From Acidobacteriota bacterium (lineage in GTDB: Bacteria; Acidobacteriota; Terriglobia; Terriglobales; Acidobacteriaceae), in NCBI GenBank assembly GCA_021806005.1, contig JAJZDM010000001.1, positions 62,001 through 126,000 of the forward strand: DNA of 64,000 bases, in the 5' to 3' direction. The notes under the pieces are model-generated. The model did not search any database, was not told where the DNA came from, and saw nothing but the letters and a program-made list of their open reading frames with translations. Made by a program: the position numbers and the translations under genes. Shown in pieces: positions 16,780 through 27,791 of this stretch; positions within the stretch are counted from its first letter, which is position 1; every line of letters begins with the position of its first letter.

Positions 16780-18714
16780 ATGAAAAAGCCGGGTGGGTTC
16801 CTCGTCGTCCTGTTTTGTTCATTGTTGCTTGCCGCCGCGAGCGTAGGAGCAACGGCGCAGGAGCAGCACTCGTTTACGATTCAGGGCGGGCAGTTTGAGC
16901 TTGACGGCAAGCCGTTCCAGATTCTCTCCGGCGAGATGCACTATGCGCGCATCCCGCGCGCCTATTGGCGCCAGCGGATGAAGATGGCCAAGGCGATGGG
17001 GCTCAACACGATCGCCACCTACGTCTTCTGGAACGTCCATGAACCGGAGCCGGGCAAGTGGAACTTCAGCGGCAACGCCGATCTCGCCGAGTTCCTGAGA
17101 GAGGCTCAGCAGGAGGGACTCTACGTGATTCTGCGCGCCGGCCCCTACTCCTGCGCTGAGTGGGAGTTTGGCGGTTTTCCAGCGTGGTTGCTGGCGGACA
17201 GCAGGATGGATACGGCGCTGCGTTCGGATGATCCTGCCTTCATGGCCCCTGCCGAGCGCTGGCTGATGAAGCTGGGTGAGGTGGCGGCGCCGTTCCAGAT
17301 CGGCCGCGGTGGTCCCATCATCGCCGTGCAGATGGAAAATGAGTACGGCGATTTCGGCTCCGACAAGAACTATCTTCGCCATGTGCGCGACGTCTTCCAG
17401 CGCGCCGGATTTGCCGATGCGTTGTTGTTTACGACCAATCCCACAAGAGGGGAGGAGAATGGTTCGATCGAAGGCACCTATGCGGCGGTCAACTTCGGCG
17501 TGGGACGCGCCGGCCAGGCCCTCGATATGCTGGCAAACTTCCGACCGGGCCAGCCGCTCTTCGCCGCCGAGTACTGGCCAGGGTGGTTCGATCACTGGGG
17601 CCAGGCTCACCAGACACGGCCTGTGGGGCAGCAGATTGCTGACTTGAAGACGATTCTGAGCCGCGGCGCCTCACTGAACCTTTATATGTTCCACGGCGGC
17701 ACCAGCTTCGGATTCATGAGCGGCGCCAGTTGGACCGCCAACACGTATATGCCCGATGTTACGAGCTACGACTATGATGCGCCGCTGGATGAGGCCGGTC
17801 ACCCGACGCCGAAGTACTATGCCTACCGCAAGGTCTTCGCGAAGTACGCTGGTCATCCTTTGCCCGATGTGCCTGCGCCGCCTCCGGTGATCGCCGTACC
17901 CGGGTTCGCACTGACCCGCACGGCTTCCCTGTGGCAGAACCTGCCCGCGCCGGTGCACGCTGAGACGCCCCAGTCCATGGAGAGGTACGGCCAGAGCTAC
18001 GGCTTTATTCTGTACCGCACCCACTTACCGGCAGGCGCTGGCGGTGCGCTTGCCATCCCGGATCTCAACGACTATGCCATCGTCTACCTGAACGGCAAGG
18101 CGGTGGGAACCCTTGACCGGCGCTTGAAGCAGGACTCGCTGGAACTGTCCGGCGGTGTGAGGGGTGGCACCCTCGACATCCTGGTCGAGAACAGCGGCCG
18201 AATCAACTCGACACGCATGATGCGAAGTGAGCAAAAGGGAGCGCCGCACGGTGTCACGCTCGCCGGCAAGCCACTGACCGGCTGGCAGGTCTTTCCACTG
18301 CCCATGACCGACCTGAGCCAGGTGAAGTTCCATGCCATGGCCGCGGCAGAACCGGGTGCTGCGGCGAGGGAGGTTTCGCAGACAGTGCTTGATGCTGCCT
18401 CAGGCGCAGGCGCCGCTGGTCCGCATTTTTATGCCGGCAGGTTCCGTATTCAGAAGGTGGGAGATACCTTTCTGGATGTGCGCGGCTTGAAGAAGGGCGT
18501 GGTCTGGATCAATGGACACGCCATTGGACGCTACTGGCAAATCGGGCCGCAGGAGACGCTGTATGTTCCGGGTCCTTGGCTGACGAGGGGATGGAATCAG
18601 GTGGTGGTCTTCGATCTGGAAGGCGTGGTCGCTCCTTATCTTGCCGGTCTGACGGCTCCCATCCTCAACGGCCCGGTGCAGGAGACCGATGCAGCGAAGT
18701 TGGCTGGAAAATAG
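16780..18714 (+). CDS. GH35 beta-galactosidase, secreted
   Basis: 644 aa from the ATG at 16780; a TTG six codons upstream is also in frame but less likely. A signal peptide (MKKPGGFLVVLFCSLLLAAASVGATAQ) marks export. The GH35 catalytic domain spans about residues 30-350: ILSGEMHYARIPRAYWRQR near 50, the acid/base glutamate E188 in QMENEYG, and the nucleophile E264 in FAAEYWPGWFDHWG. MFHGGTSFGFMSGA follows, then two beta jelly-roll regions ending with WINGHAIGRYW. The enzyme removes terminal beta-galactosyl residues, here probably from pectic galactan or arabinogalactan side chains. That fits its place at the end of the pectin series. Confidence 0.92.
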   Translation: MKKPGGFLVVLFCSLLLAAASVGATAQEQHSFTIQGGQFELDGKPFQILSGEMHYARIPRAYWRQRMKMAKAMGLNTIATYVFWNVHEPEPGKWNFSGNADLAEFLREAQQEGLYVILRAGPYSCAEWEFGGFPAWLLADSRMDTALRSDDPAFMAPAERWLMKLGEVAAPFQIGRGGPIIAVQMENEYGDFGSDKNYLRHVRDVFQRAGFADALLFTTNPTRGEENGSIEGTYAAVNFGVGRAGQALDMLANFRPGQPLFAAEYWPGWFDHWGQAHQTRPVGQQIADLKTILSRGASLNLYMFHGGTSFGFMSGASWTANTYMPDVTSYDYDAPLDEAGHPTPKYYAYRKVFAKYAGHPLPDVPAPPPVIAVPGFALTRTASLWQNLPAPVHAETPQSMERYGQSYGFILYRTHLPAGAGGALAIPDLNDYAIVYLNGKAVGTLDRRLKQDSLELSGGVRGGTLDILVENSGRINSTRMMRSEQKGAPHGVTLAGKPLTGWQVFPLPMTDLSQVKFHAMAAAEPGAAAREVSQTVLDAASGAGAAGPHFYAGRFRIQKVGDTFLDVRGLKKGVVWINGHAIGRYWQIGPQETLYVPGPWLTRGWNQVVVFDLEGVVAPYLAGLTAPILNGPVQETDAAKLAGK

Positions 18715-19137
18715 AGCGGAAGCAGAGTTGCTGTGCTCCGGGCGGTGGTGACGGCGTAGAGGATCTTCCCGGAGAGAAAGCCACTCGATCGGTGAGCCGT
18801 ACTGTGCCACCTGGCCGGTAAGCGAACTTTTTGCAAGTTGCACGCTGAAATCCTGCCGTGCTTTGCCGATAGATAAAGCTAAAGTACCGACTACAATGGT
18901 AACCTAGGTAACAAATTCTGACATCCGTAGTTACAATCTTTAGTAACCAACGTAAGTTCGCTCCAGCGTAGCAGAAGTCTGCATTACCTGTTGTACGCAC
19001 TTGGTAGATCGCTCAGTTGGTGAGGATTGTGCCCATAATTACTGATTCTGCAACATGCTGAGCCTGTCCTGTTCAAGCTATTAGCCTTCCGGTCAATGGG
19101 GGGGTACTCAGCAGGATTTCGCTATACGCTCTCATAC
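18715..19137. other. Non-coding, partly AT-rich gap
   Basis: No gene is seen. From about 18840 to 19080 the base composition is visibly richer in A and T than the flanks. It contains ACCTAGGT (8-bp palindrome) inside GGTAACCTAGGTAAC and a tRNA D-arm-like stretch, GCTCAGTTGGT (near 19010), but no complete cloverleaf. The hexamer TACAAT at 18892-18897 could be a -10 element, although I find no matching -35 box. Confidence 0.4.
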
Positions 19138-19470
19138 ATGTCCAAGACCATCTATCTCTCGATCGTCGTGCTGGTGCTGGTTCTCTCTGGTCTATGGCAT
19201 CTGTCGGTGCCGGGATGGACAGAACGGTGGGTTAGCAGGGTAACCGGCATCCGTCTGGTGGGGGCGCTGTTGCTGGAACTTACCATACCTTGCGTCTGGT
19301 GGGGTGGACGGTATTACTGGACTCTCTTTGCGGTGTTGACGGTCTCCGGGGTGATGCGGCTGTGCTTTCCTCAAAGGGCGATGCGAAAGATACGTCCTCC
19401 CTCGCTGGGGTGGGTCCAGACCTGCCTGTTGCTGGAGGGTGCGGCTCTTATGTGGGTTCTGCACGCCTGA
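19138..19470 (+). CDS. Small membrane protein of unknown function
   Basis: 110 aa from the ATG at 19138 (MSKTIYLSIVVLVLVLSG); an ATG 42 bases earlier is also in frame. The sequence has three to four hydrophobic stretches: residues 4-18, about 35-52, about 56-72 and about 92-109. These are separated by Arg/Trp-rich turns such as GWTERWVSRVTGIR and CFPQRAMRKIRPPS, which suit a small inner-membrane protein. I recognise no family. It ends 92 bases before the end of the converging CHAD gene. Confidence 0.6.
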   Translation: MSKTIYLSIVVLVLVLSGLWHLSVPGWTERWVSRVTGIRLVGALLLELTIPCVWWGGRYYWTLFAVLTVSGVMRLCFPQRAMRKIRPPSLGWVQTCLLLEGAALMWVLHA

Positions 19471-19562
19471 AGCAGATCCTTACCGAGTGCTTGATGAGGT
19501 CGAGAGGTCCGAGGCGATGCGCCGGGGAGCGGACGGAGCGGGGAACGGGCGAGTTCGACCAC

Positions 19563-20510
19563 TTACGCTGCAGTTGCCGGGTGCAGGGTGGCATCTCGCT
19601 GTCCGGTTTCTTTCCTGGGATGTGGCGCAGGGGATAGCACGGCCTGCAGGGCAAGCTGCAGAGCTTGCCGCCGCGCAGCCTTGACGGTATTGGCGAGCAC
19701 CGAGCCCGACCCCAGCGCGGCCTTTACAGCTATCGAGAGCAGGGCCAGGTCGTGCCATCGCCCGATGGCGTCCAGCCTCATCTTGATATCGGTGGCGAGC
19801 TCCCTGGCCAGCACAGAGCCGGTCTCCATCTCAGCCAGGTAGCGGACAGCTTTGGTTTGTTTGCGATAGGCATGCAGGCCCTTGCTGCCCAGCCCCTGTT
19901 TGCCAGCGGCACGGCGCCGAAGCAGGACGCGGCGCAACTCCTCTGCGCCGCATTGGGACTGCTCTTTGGCGATGGCCAGCAGCGGGATGGGGTGGAGGTG
20001 AGTGATGCGTCGGGCCAGCGGCTGCAGGGAGAGATCGAGAGCGGGCGTCAGGGCAGCAACGGTCTCTGACAGTGTTGTTGCCACCCGGCGGCGCCGGTGT
20101 GCCAGGCTGTTATCCATTTTGCGGCTCTCGGTTTGAAGACGCCCGCCTCCGGCGCCCGGACTCCGGGCAGAGGCTGCAAGGTCAGCCAGCAGGTGGCGTT
20201 GGACGTCCAGATCGCGAACCACTGCCGCAGCCTGGCGAACTGTCTTGAGCTCATGCATGGCCAGTCGGGTTTGGCGGCGAAGCGAGGAATCGCGTGGATG
20301 TTGCTGTTGCAGGGCGAGCAGGAAGGCTCCCAGCTTGCGGGTGGCGATGCGCAGCGAGTGTACTGTGCGGGGTGTGGCGTGGAGTTGGCAGGCGTGGAGC
20401 GCGGCGATCAACTCGTCGTGGAGTGGATCGAAGATGCCGCTCGCGCTGACCATCCGGATCAACCTTGGGCTCCACGCGGCGCTGAGGGAGGGGGTTGCGG
20501 TGGCGCTCAA
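19563..20510 (-). CDS. CHAD-domain protein
   Basis: 315 aa. The CHAD domain (conserved histidine alpha-helical domain) covers about residues 30-290. The signature VHSLRIATRKLGAFL near residue 50 holds the first His/Arg pair, VVRDLDVQRHLL near residue 100 fits the second repeat, and HAYRKQTKAVRYLAE near 215 and IGRWHDLALL near 250 repeat the pattern. The protein is rich in Arg, His and Lys, as expected for domains that bind polyphosphate or other anions. No polyphosphate kinase or CYTH gene is adjacent. The start at 20510 is the longest option; an internal ATG at 20453 is possible. Confidence 0.82.
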   Translation of the reverse strand: MSATATPSLSAAWSPRLIRMVSASGIFDPLHDELIAALHACQLHATPRTVHSLRIATRKLGAFLLALQQQHPRDSSLRRQTRLAMHELKTVRQAAAVVRDLDVQRHLLADLAASARSPGAGGGRLQTESRKMDNSLAHRRRRVATTLSETVAALTPALDLSLQPLARRITHLHPIPLLAIAKEQSQCGAEELRRVLLRRRAAGKQGLGSKGLHAYRKQTKAVRYLAEMETGSVLARELATDIKMRLDAIGRWHDLALLSIAVKAALGSGSVLANTVKAARRQALQLALQAVLSPAPHPRKETGQRDATLHPATAA

Positions 20511-20846
20511 CCGGCATCTCCGCAGCGTGGAGGAGGCACTCCCTGGAGAGAGATGCTACACCCATCGTGGAGACGGGGACGGCGTGAGGTGGTGAGATGG
20601 TTGGCGGGGATCGCCCAGGTCCGGGGTCTTGGAGGAGGATGGGGGGATGGATTGGAGCCGGCCATGGCCGTGATACGTCCACAGTGCGGCGGTTCGTGCG
20701 ATACTCTTCGGTGCTTGAAGGTTTTGCCTTTGCAGGAGCCCTATCGTCCGAAGATCGCGCCAGGGCATGCTGCGCATGTCAGGATCCGCACATCCAGCCG
20801 CGGCTGAACGAAGATCGATGAGCCGCACCCACGAAGGAGTGATTGC
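20511..20846. other. Divergent promoter region, CHAD gene / hmgA
   Basis: 336 bases between divergent genes. Open frames continue through it but carry no recognisable domain. AAGGAGT at 20833-20839 is the hmgA ribosome-binding site. I see no convincing -35/-10 pair or palindromic operator. Confidence 0.45.
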
Positions 20847-22157
<1,311 letters not shown>

Positions 22158-22193
22158 GACCGATTCTGTACCCGATGACCTACACTCGGAGGG

Positions 22194-23540
22194 ATGAGTT
22201 TGCCGCTGGACAGCATCGCGACCAGTTGGGTTGGCACGGCCAATGATCCGGAGCGCGGCTTCCCGCTGCAGTGGCTGCCGTACTGCGCCTTCACGCCGGC
22301 CGCTGCCTCCGGGGCTGACGGTTTGGCTCATCCGGCTGCACATCTTGGCGTTGGCATCGGGGCCTTCATCCTGGACCTGCATGGGCTCCGTGCCAGCGGC
22401 TTGCTGCGGGATCTCCCCGAGGAGGTGCAATCAGCCTGCAGTGCGGCCCAGCTCAACGCGCTGATGAGCTGCGGTCCTGCCGCATGGTCTGCACTGCGAG
22501 GGCGGCTCTTCGATCTGCTGAAGACCGCCGAACCCCGTTCCAGCCGTGATACAGACCGGCAGCGACTGGTGGCCTCGCTGATGACACCCATGGCGCAGGC
22601 GGTCTTTCACAAGGCGGTATGTACGGAGAACTACACGGACTTTTATGCATCGCTCCACCATGCGACGAATGTCGGCCGGCTGTTCCGTCCGGAGAGGCCA
22701 CTGCTGCCCAACTATGCGTGGCTGCCGATTGGCTATCATGGCCGGGCCTCCTCGCTGGTGCTGAGCGGGACGGCGGTGCGAAGACCCTATGGGCAGTACA
22801 AGATCGCTGCGGAGTCCGCTCCGGTCTTCCAGGCCAGCGCTCGACTGGACTACGAGATGGAGGTGGCGGCCTATGTCGGGGTGGAGAATAGTTTGGGCGA
22901 GCGGGTGCGCATCGAAGAAGCTACGAAGCATCTGTTTGGCTTATCCCTGCTCAACGACTGGTCGGCGCGCGATATCCAATCCTGGGAGTATCAGCCGCTC
23001 GGCCCGTTTCTGGGCAAGAGTTTCGCCACCAGCATCTCGCCGTGGGTGGTTCCCATGGAGGCTCTGGCTCCGTACCGGACGAAGCTCGCCCCACGCGCTG
23101 CCGCAGACCCTGCGCCGATGGCCTACCTGGCCGAACCGGAAGAGGCTCTCTCCGGCTTCAACATAACGCTGGAGGCGTATCTCTCCACGGCGCGGATGCG
23201 CGAACAGGCTATGGCTCCGGTGCGGCTGGGCCGGGCGAATCTGCGAGATCTTTACTGGTCGTTTGCACAGATGCTGACGCACCACACCAGCAACGGCTGC
23301 AACCTGAGAGTGGGCGATATTCTGGCCAGCGGGACCGTCTCTGGAGAGCAGCCAGGCTCTCAGGGAAGTTTGTTGGAGATGACGCGCGGAGGGGACGATC
23401 CTTTGTGCCTGCCGACGGGCGAGAGGCGCGCGTTTCTGGAGGATGGCGATGAGGTGAGCCTGCGCGGCTACGGGGATTGCACGGGCCTTCCACGGGTTTC
23501 GCTGGGCGAGTGCACAGGCAGGATTCTCGCTGCTGGCTAG
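22194..23540 (+). CDS. fahA: Fumarylacetoacetase
   Basis: 448 aa. It hydrolyses fumarylacetoacetate to fumarate and acetoacetate, the last step of tyrosine breakdown. An N-terminal SH3-like domain (to about residue 120) precedes the FAH fold. There the metal and substrate loops appear as YTDFYASLHHATNVGRLFRP with active-site His, PIGYHGRASS, LDYEMEVAAYVG (Glu ligands) and LLNDWSARDIQSWEYQPLGPFLGKSFATSISPW (Asp ligand and Lys). The gene follows hmgA after 36 bases and is surely co-transcribed with it. The gap to hppD is 236 bases and may hold a second promoter. Confidence 0.96.
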   Translation: MSLPLDSIATSWVGTANDPERGFPLQWLPYCAFTPAAASGADGLAHPAAHLGVGIGAFILDLHGLRASGLLRDLPEEVQSACSAAQLNALMSCGPAAWSALRGRLFDLLKTAEPRSSRDTDRQRLVASLMTPMAQAVFHKAVCTENYTDFYASLHHATNVGRLFRPERPLLPNYAWLPIGYHGRASSLVLSGTAVRRPYGQYKIAAESAPVFQASARLDYEMEVAAYVGVENSLGERVRIEEATKHLFGLSLLNDWSARDIQSWEYQPLGPFLGKSFATSISPWVVPMEALAPYRTKLAPRAAADPAPMAYLAEPEEALSGFNITLEAYLSTARMREQAMAPVRLGRANLRDLYWSFAQMLTHHTSNGCNLRVGDILASGTVSGEQPGSQGSLLEMTRGGDDPLCLPTGERRAFLEDGDEVSLRGYGDCTGLPRVSLGECTGRILAAG

Positions 23541-23678
23541 CAGGGCCCCTGGAGCTGGAGACGAGAGCGTGCGTCCCGGGTGGAGTCTGCGAGATTCGGG
23601 TGGCCGATCTGAGGGGAGACTGAAAGAACTACCAGGAAATGGATTTGGCCGAAGTTCCCGGCTGAGGGTTCGCTGCGG

Positions 23679-23707
23679 TTGACATCCTCTCTATCGGGGA
23701 TCATTCT
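23679..23707 (+). promoter_or_regulatory. Possible internal promoter before hppD
   Basis: TTGACA (23679-23684) is a perfect -35 hexamer. With a 17-base spacer the -10 position is CATTCT (23702-23707), a poor match. It lies in the 236-base gap before hppD. A weak or activated promoter is possible; chance occurrence is also likely. Confidence 0.3.
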
Positions 23708-23776
23708 TCATGAGGGGCGAGCCGGGCGCACCGCGAACTGCTCTGTATCGGCGCCAGTCCGAGGAGGAACCGAAGC

Positions 23777-24901
23777 ATGGCCACTTTCGTTCGGCAAGCC
23801 GCCGAGACCGTAACTGACTTTCTTCCTCTTCTGGGCACGGACCACGTGGAGTTTTACGTGGGGAATGCGCGCCAGTCAGCCTACTTCTACCGCGCCGCCC
23901 TGGGAATGAAACTGGTTGCCTACGCAGGTCCGGAGACCGGCTGCCGTGATCGTGCCTCCTATGTTCTGCAGCAGGGAAAGATCCGCTTTGTACTGACCAC
24001 AGCGCTGTACTCCGATACGGAGATCGCCCGGCATGTTGCCCGGCATGGCGATGGTGTCCGCGTCATTGCTCTGTGGGTGGACGACGCCGCCGGCGCCTGG
24101 CGCGAGACCACGGCTCGAGGGGCGACCTCTGCGCAGGAGCCCACGGCCGTCTCCGATGAGCACGGCTCGGTGGTCATCTCCAGCATCCGGGCGTACGGCG
24201 ACACGATCCATACGTTTGTAGAACGCCGCAACTACAACGGAGTCTTCTTCCCCGGCTATCGCGCGCTGGAAGAAGACACGGTTGCCCGGCCGGTGGGTCT
24301 GTTGCACATCGACCACATCGTTGGGAACGTCGGTTGGAACGCCATGAACGAGTGGGTGGACTTCTACTCCCGGGTGATGGGCTTCTCTCTCTATCAGCAC
24401 TTTGACGACAGGGATATCTCTACTGAGTACTCCGCCCTGATGTCCAAGGTGATGGCGAACGCCAACGGCTATGTGAAGTTTCCCATCAACGAACCGGCGG
24501 TGGGCCGCAGGAAGTCACAGATCGAGGAGTATCTGGAGTTTTACGATGGTCCCGGTGTTCAACATCTGGCGCTGGCGACCCACGATATTCTCGCCACTGT
24601 CTCCAGCCTGGAGCGCCAGGGGGTGCAGTTCCTCACCGTTCCGCACACGTACTACACCGAGTTGCAGCAGCGCGTGGGCCGGATCGACGAGCCGCTGGAG
24701 GAGCTGGAGCGTCTGGGAATTCTGGTGGATCGCGACGACGAGGGTTATATGCTCCAGATCTTCACCAAGCCGGTGGAGGACCGTCCAACGCTGTTCTTTG
24801 AGATCATCCAGCGCAAGGGCAGCCGCAGCTTCGGCAAGGGAAACTTCAAAGCCCTGTTCGAGGCCATCGAACGTGAGCAGGAAGCCCGTGGAAATCTTTA
24901 G
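23777..24901 (+). CDS. hppD: 4-hydroxyphenylpyruvate dioxygenase
   Basis: 374 aa. It converts 4-hydroxyphenylpyruvate to homogentisate, the step before HmgA. Two vicinal-oxygen-chelate domains are visible: the N-terminal one opens with DHVEFYVGNARQSAYFYRAALGM, and the catalytic one with HIDHIVGNV (first His ligand, near residue 178). The second His is in GVQHLALATHDI (near residue 257) and the Glu ligand is in LFFEIIQRKGS (near 336). PHTYYTEL and GYMLQIFTKPVEDRPT are also typical. AGGAGG lies 11 bases before the ATG. The coding end overlaps the probable GTG start of scoA by 14 bases. Confidence 0.97.
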   Translation: MATFVRQAAETVTDFLPLLGTDHVEFYVGNARQSAYFYRAALGMKLVAYAGPETGCRDRASYVLQQGKIRFVLTTALYSDTEIARHVARHGDGVRVIALWVDDAAGAWRETTARGATSAQEPTAVSDEHGSVVISSIRAYGDTIHTFVERRNYNGVFFPGYRALEEDTVARPVGLLHIDHIVGNVGWNAMNEWVDFYSRVMGFSLYQHFDDRDISTEYSALMSKVMANANGYVKFPINEPAVGRRKSQIEEYLEFYDGPGVQHLALATHDILATVSSLERQGVQFLTVPHTYYTELQQRVGRIDEPLEELERLGILVDRDDEGYMLQIFTKPVEDRPTLFFEIIQRKGSRSFGKGNFKALFEAIEREQEARGNL

Positions 24902-25628
24902 TCCAGACCGAGTTCATAAGTTGTATCCGGATGCGCGCTCCGCGCTGGCCGGCATTGTGCGCGACGGCATGCTGCTGGCCGTGGGTGGCTTTGGCCTGTG
25001 CGGCATTCCGGAGGCCCTGCTGGCTGCGGTGCAGGAGAGCGGCGTGCGCGACCTGACTATCGCCAGCAACAACGCCGGAGTGGACGACTGGGGAATAGGC
25101 CTGCTGCTGGCCGCGCGCCAGGTGAAGAAGATGATCTCCAGCTACGTCGGGGAGAACGGGGAGTTCGAGCGCCAGTTTCTCTCCGGGGAGTTGGAGGTGG
25201 AGTTCTGTCCGCAGGGCACGCTGGCTGAGAGGATGCGCGCCGGGGGTGCAGGTATCCCCGGCTTCTACACTCCCACCGGCGTTGGTACGGTAGTGGCGGA
25301 GGGCAAGGAACACAAGGAGTTTGACGGTCACACCTACATCCTGGAGCGCGGCCTGGTCGCCGATCTCTCCCTGGTGAAGGCGTGGAAGGCCGATACCGCC
25401 GGGAATCTGGTGTACCGCCGAACGGCGCGGAACTTCAACCCTCCTGCGGCGACCTGCGGCAGGATGACGGTGGCAGAGGCGGAGATCATCGTCCAGCCAG
25501 GCGAGTTGGATCCCGACCAGATCCACACTCCGGGCATATTTGTTCATCGTCTGGTACACAACCCGCACCCGGAGAAGCGGATCGAAAAGATTACGACCCG
25601 GGAGAACAATTCCAGAGAGGTCTTCTGA
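24888..25628 (+). CDS. scoA: 3-oxoacid CoA-transferase subunit A
   Basis: 246 aa from a GTG at 24888, preceded by AGGAAG at good spacing; a second GTG at 24873 is also in frame. No ATG precedes the conserved part. With ScoB it moves CoA from succinyl-CoA to acetoacetate. The family motif [13 protein letters not shown] (near residue 35) binds Co[34 protein letters not shown] and [13 protein letters not shown] are also conserved. The gene overlaps hppD, and scoB follows after three bases, so the acetoacetate made by FahA is activated by the same operon. It can also take acetoacetate from the neighbouring leucine-type genes. Confidence 0.95.
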   Translation: MEIFSPDRVHKLYPDARSALAGIVRDGMLLAVGGFGLCGIPEALLAAVQESGVRDLTIASNNAGVDDWGIGLLLAARQVKKMISSYVGENGEFERQFLSGELEVEFCPQGTLAERMRAGGAGIPGFYTPTGVGTVVAEGKEHKEFDGHTYILERGLVADLSLVKAWKADTAGNLVYRRTARNFNPPAATCGRMTVAEAEIIVQPGELDPDQIHTPGIFVHRLVHNPHPEKRIEKITTRENNSREVF

Positions 25629-25631
25629 GCT

Positions 25632-26258
25632 ATGCCGTGGAACCGCAATCAGATGGCTGCCCGCGCCGCCCTTGAGCTCCGCGACGGGTTTTATGTCAAC
25701 CTGGGGATTGGCATGCCCACGCTGGTGGCCAACTTTGTTCCAGCCGACATTACCGTAACCCTGCAGTCAGAGAACGGTCTGCTGGGCATGGGACCGTTTC
25801 CTGAGACCTCCGAGGTGGATGCCGACCTGATCAACGCCGGCAAGCAGACGGTCACCTTTCTTCCTGGCGCTTCAACCTTCTCCAGCGATGAGTCCTTTGC
25901 CATGATCCGCGGAGGTCACATCGATCTGGCCATTCTGGGGGCGATGCAGGTCTCCGAACACGGCGATCTGGCCAACTGGATGATCCCGGGAAAGCGGGTA
26001 AAGGGAATGGGCGGGGCGATGGACCTGGTCTCAGGCGTCCGCCGCGTGGTGGTCCTGATGGAGCATACCTCACAGGGCGCACCCAAGCTGCTGCGGGCCT
26101 GCACCCTGCCGCTTACCGGCGCCGGTGTCGTGGATAGGGTGATCACCGACCTGGGCGTGTTCGACGTTACCGGCGAGGGTTTTGTCGCCGCCGAACTGGC
26201 CCCGGAGGTTACGGTTGGGCAGGTTCAACAGGCCAGCGGCGTGCTGGTGAGATTCTAG
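25632..26258 (+). CDS. scoB: 3-oxoacid CoA-transferase subunit B
   Basis: 208 aa. This is the catalytic subunit of the succinyl-CoA:acetoacetate transferase. The nucleophile glutamate that carries CoA is in [12 protein letters not shown] (near residue 45). [13 protein letters not shown] precedes it, and [28 protein letters not shown] and [18 protein letters not shown] follow, all typical. It starts three bases after scoA. The products are acetoacetyl-CoA and succinate, which feed the TCA cycle after thiolysis. Confidence 0.97.
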   Translation: MPWNRNQMAARAALELRDGFYVNLGIGMPTLVANFVPADITVTLQSENGLLGMGPFPETSEVDADLINAGKQTVTFLPGASTFSSDESFAMIRGGHIDLAILGAMQVSEHGDLANWMIPGKRVKGMGGAMDLVSGVRRVVVLMEHTSQGAPKLLRACTLPLTGAGVVDRVITDLGVFDVTGEGFVAAELAPEVTVGQVQQASGVLVRF

Positions 26259-26279
26259 GGGCGGTCGGGAGAGATCAGC

Positions 26280-27629
26280 ATGCGTGTAGGGTTTCTCCTG
26301 ATGACGACGATCCTTGCCGCCTCGACCGCCTTATGTCAGGAGAAGGCCGTTATGAGCGCACAAAGCATGGTCGAAGAGGCCCGCCAGGCCTCGACGTTGA
26401 GCGGTGCTCTGGCAGTTGCGGGTACCGAACCGGTTCGCATCCTGTACATTCACGGCATCGGCGCAACAGGCTCTGGCGGCTCACTGGATCTGCAGCGGAG
26501 CATCTGCCGCTATGCCCGTAAGATGATGCACCAGGAGTGCGTGGGCGGGCCGACCCGGGTGGGCGACCGCGAGTACGCCGATGATGGTATCTTCGCCCCT
26601 TACGAGGAGGCCGGGAGCAACGGACTGGATCCGAAGGTTGCGGCGGTGCGCTACATGGGCTCTCCTATCTGGACGACGTGGGACCAGTGGCACGCTTCCG
26701 CACCTTTCGTCGACCACTACCGCATTCTCTTTCGCAGTGGCAAATCTGTTCTGGTGGATGAGATCAACTGGTGGCCGCTGGTGATTCCGATCAAATGCCA
26801 GTTCATGATGCCGGATGAGACCCAGTTGGCCGGCAGATGGAAGGGCAGGGGCGACAACTACCTGAGCATCTGCTCGCGTCAGGAAGCGGGTGTGACGGAT
26901 GTGCAGGCGCGATCGTTCAACTGGCTGCAGGCGGCCGGCTACACACTGGACGAGCTCAACGAGCGTCCGAACCGCGCTGTGCTGATCAATCGCTGGGCCA
27001 AGGTTGGGGTGATGGATTGGCGGTTCTCGGATGCCTTTCTCGGGGTTGGTCCTCTCCGCCGCTTCATCAGCGACGGAATAGCCGACCTGCTGGTGAAGTG
27101 CATTCCGGCGTCGGCGGATCGAACTACTCACTTCATCGCTGTCACGCACAGCATGGGCAGCTACCTGCTGACCTCCACGCTGGCCATGCAGAAGTGGGAG
27201 GATCTGGGCGTGGCGAACACGATGATGCAGGACCGCTTTGATCGGCTGCTGCAGCATCTGGACGCTGCGTTCTTCTTCGCTAATCAGATTCCTCTGCTGG
27301 TGATGGCTGATCTGGACAGGTCGAGTACTGAGTTCTTTGCCTTTGGCGAATGGAGCCGACAGAGGAAGGCCTACCTGAAGGCGAGCGACGGCGAGACGGT
27401 GGGCAGGGTGGTTGCATGGAGCGACCCTGATGACGTTCTTACCTGGCGCCTGGACAAGGATTTCCAGCGCTGGCAGACTCCGCCGGGTAACGGGATCAAG
27501 GTGGAGAATCGGCTGGTCAGGAACGGCGTGCGCTGGTTCGGGCTGGTCGAGAATCCGGAGTCTGCCCACGATAACTACGCTCGGAATTCCAAGGTGCTGC
27601 GCGCCTTGCTGGAAAGTCCGCTGCCGTAA
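26280..27629 (+). CDS. Secreted alpha/beta-hydrolase-like protein of unknown function
   Basis: 449 aa, starting 21 bases after scoB and so probably co-transcribed. A signal peptide (MRVGFLLMTTILAASTALCQ) indicates export. LYIHGIGATGSGG near residue 55 looks like the HG oxyanion-hole segment of alpha/beta hydrolases. HFIAVTHSMGSYLLTST near residue 285 is a nucleophile elbow with candidate serine in HSMGS. A later aspartate (WSDPDDVLTW) and histidine (ENPESAHDNYARN) could complete a triad. The middle part (residues 90-270) is Trp-rich and matches nothing I know. I would call it a hydrolase only tentatively. Its presence at the end of a tyrosine-degradation operon is odd for an exported protein. 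Confidence 0.6.
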   Translation: MRVGFLLMTTILAASTALCQEKAVMSAQSMVEEARQASTLSGALAVAGTEPVRILYIHGIGATGSGGSLDLQRSICRYARKMMHQECVGGPTRVGDREYADDGIFAPYEEAGSNGLDPKVAAVRYMGSPIWTTWDQWHASAPFVDHYRILFRSGKSVLVDEINWWPLVIPIKCQFMMPDETQLAGRWKGRGDNYLSICSRQEAGVTDVQARSFNWLQAAGYTLDELNERPNRAVLINRWAKVGVMDWRFSDAFLGVGPLRRFISDGIADLLVKCIPASADRTTHFIAVTHSMGSYLLTSTLAMQKWEDLGVANTMMQDRFDRLLQHLDAAFFFANQIPLLVMADLDRSSTEFFAFGEWSRQRKAYLKASDGETVGRVVAWSDPDDVLTWRLDKDFQRWQTPPGNGIKVENRLVRNGVRWFGLVENPESAHDNYARNSKVLRALLESPLP

Positions 27630-27713
27630 GATCATCTTCCGACGGTTGGCCTGCGGAACGTCTCGCATCGGGCCAGCAAGACCGGCTCGCGGGAAGGTTG
27701 GGGACGGTTCAAG

Positions 27714-27735
27714 AAACCTTCCCCAGTGAAGGTTT
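27714..27735. terminator. Hairpin between convergent genes
   Basis: AAACCTTC and GAAGGTTT form an 8-bp perfect stem with loop CCCAGT, between the end of the hydrolase-like gene and the end of the converging enoyl-CoA hydratase gene. No U tract is seen on either side. Confidence 0.4.
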
Positions 27736-27791
27736 GGGTGGAACGTAGCAGTGTGTCCAGAGAGATCGTCTCTGGGTCCGGGTTCGCGGGC

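Noticed and set aside
18995-19080. tRNA-like stretch (GCTCAGTTGGT, later GTTCAAG) in the gap after the GH35 gene
   Set aside because: The D-arm-like bases are convincing by eye, but no acceptor, anticodon or T stem can be paired. At best a decayed fragment.
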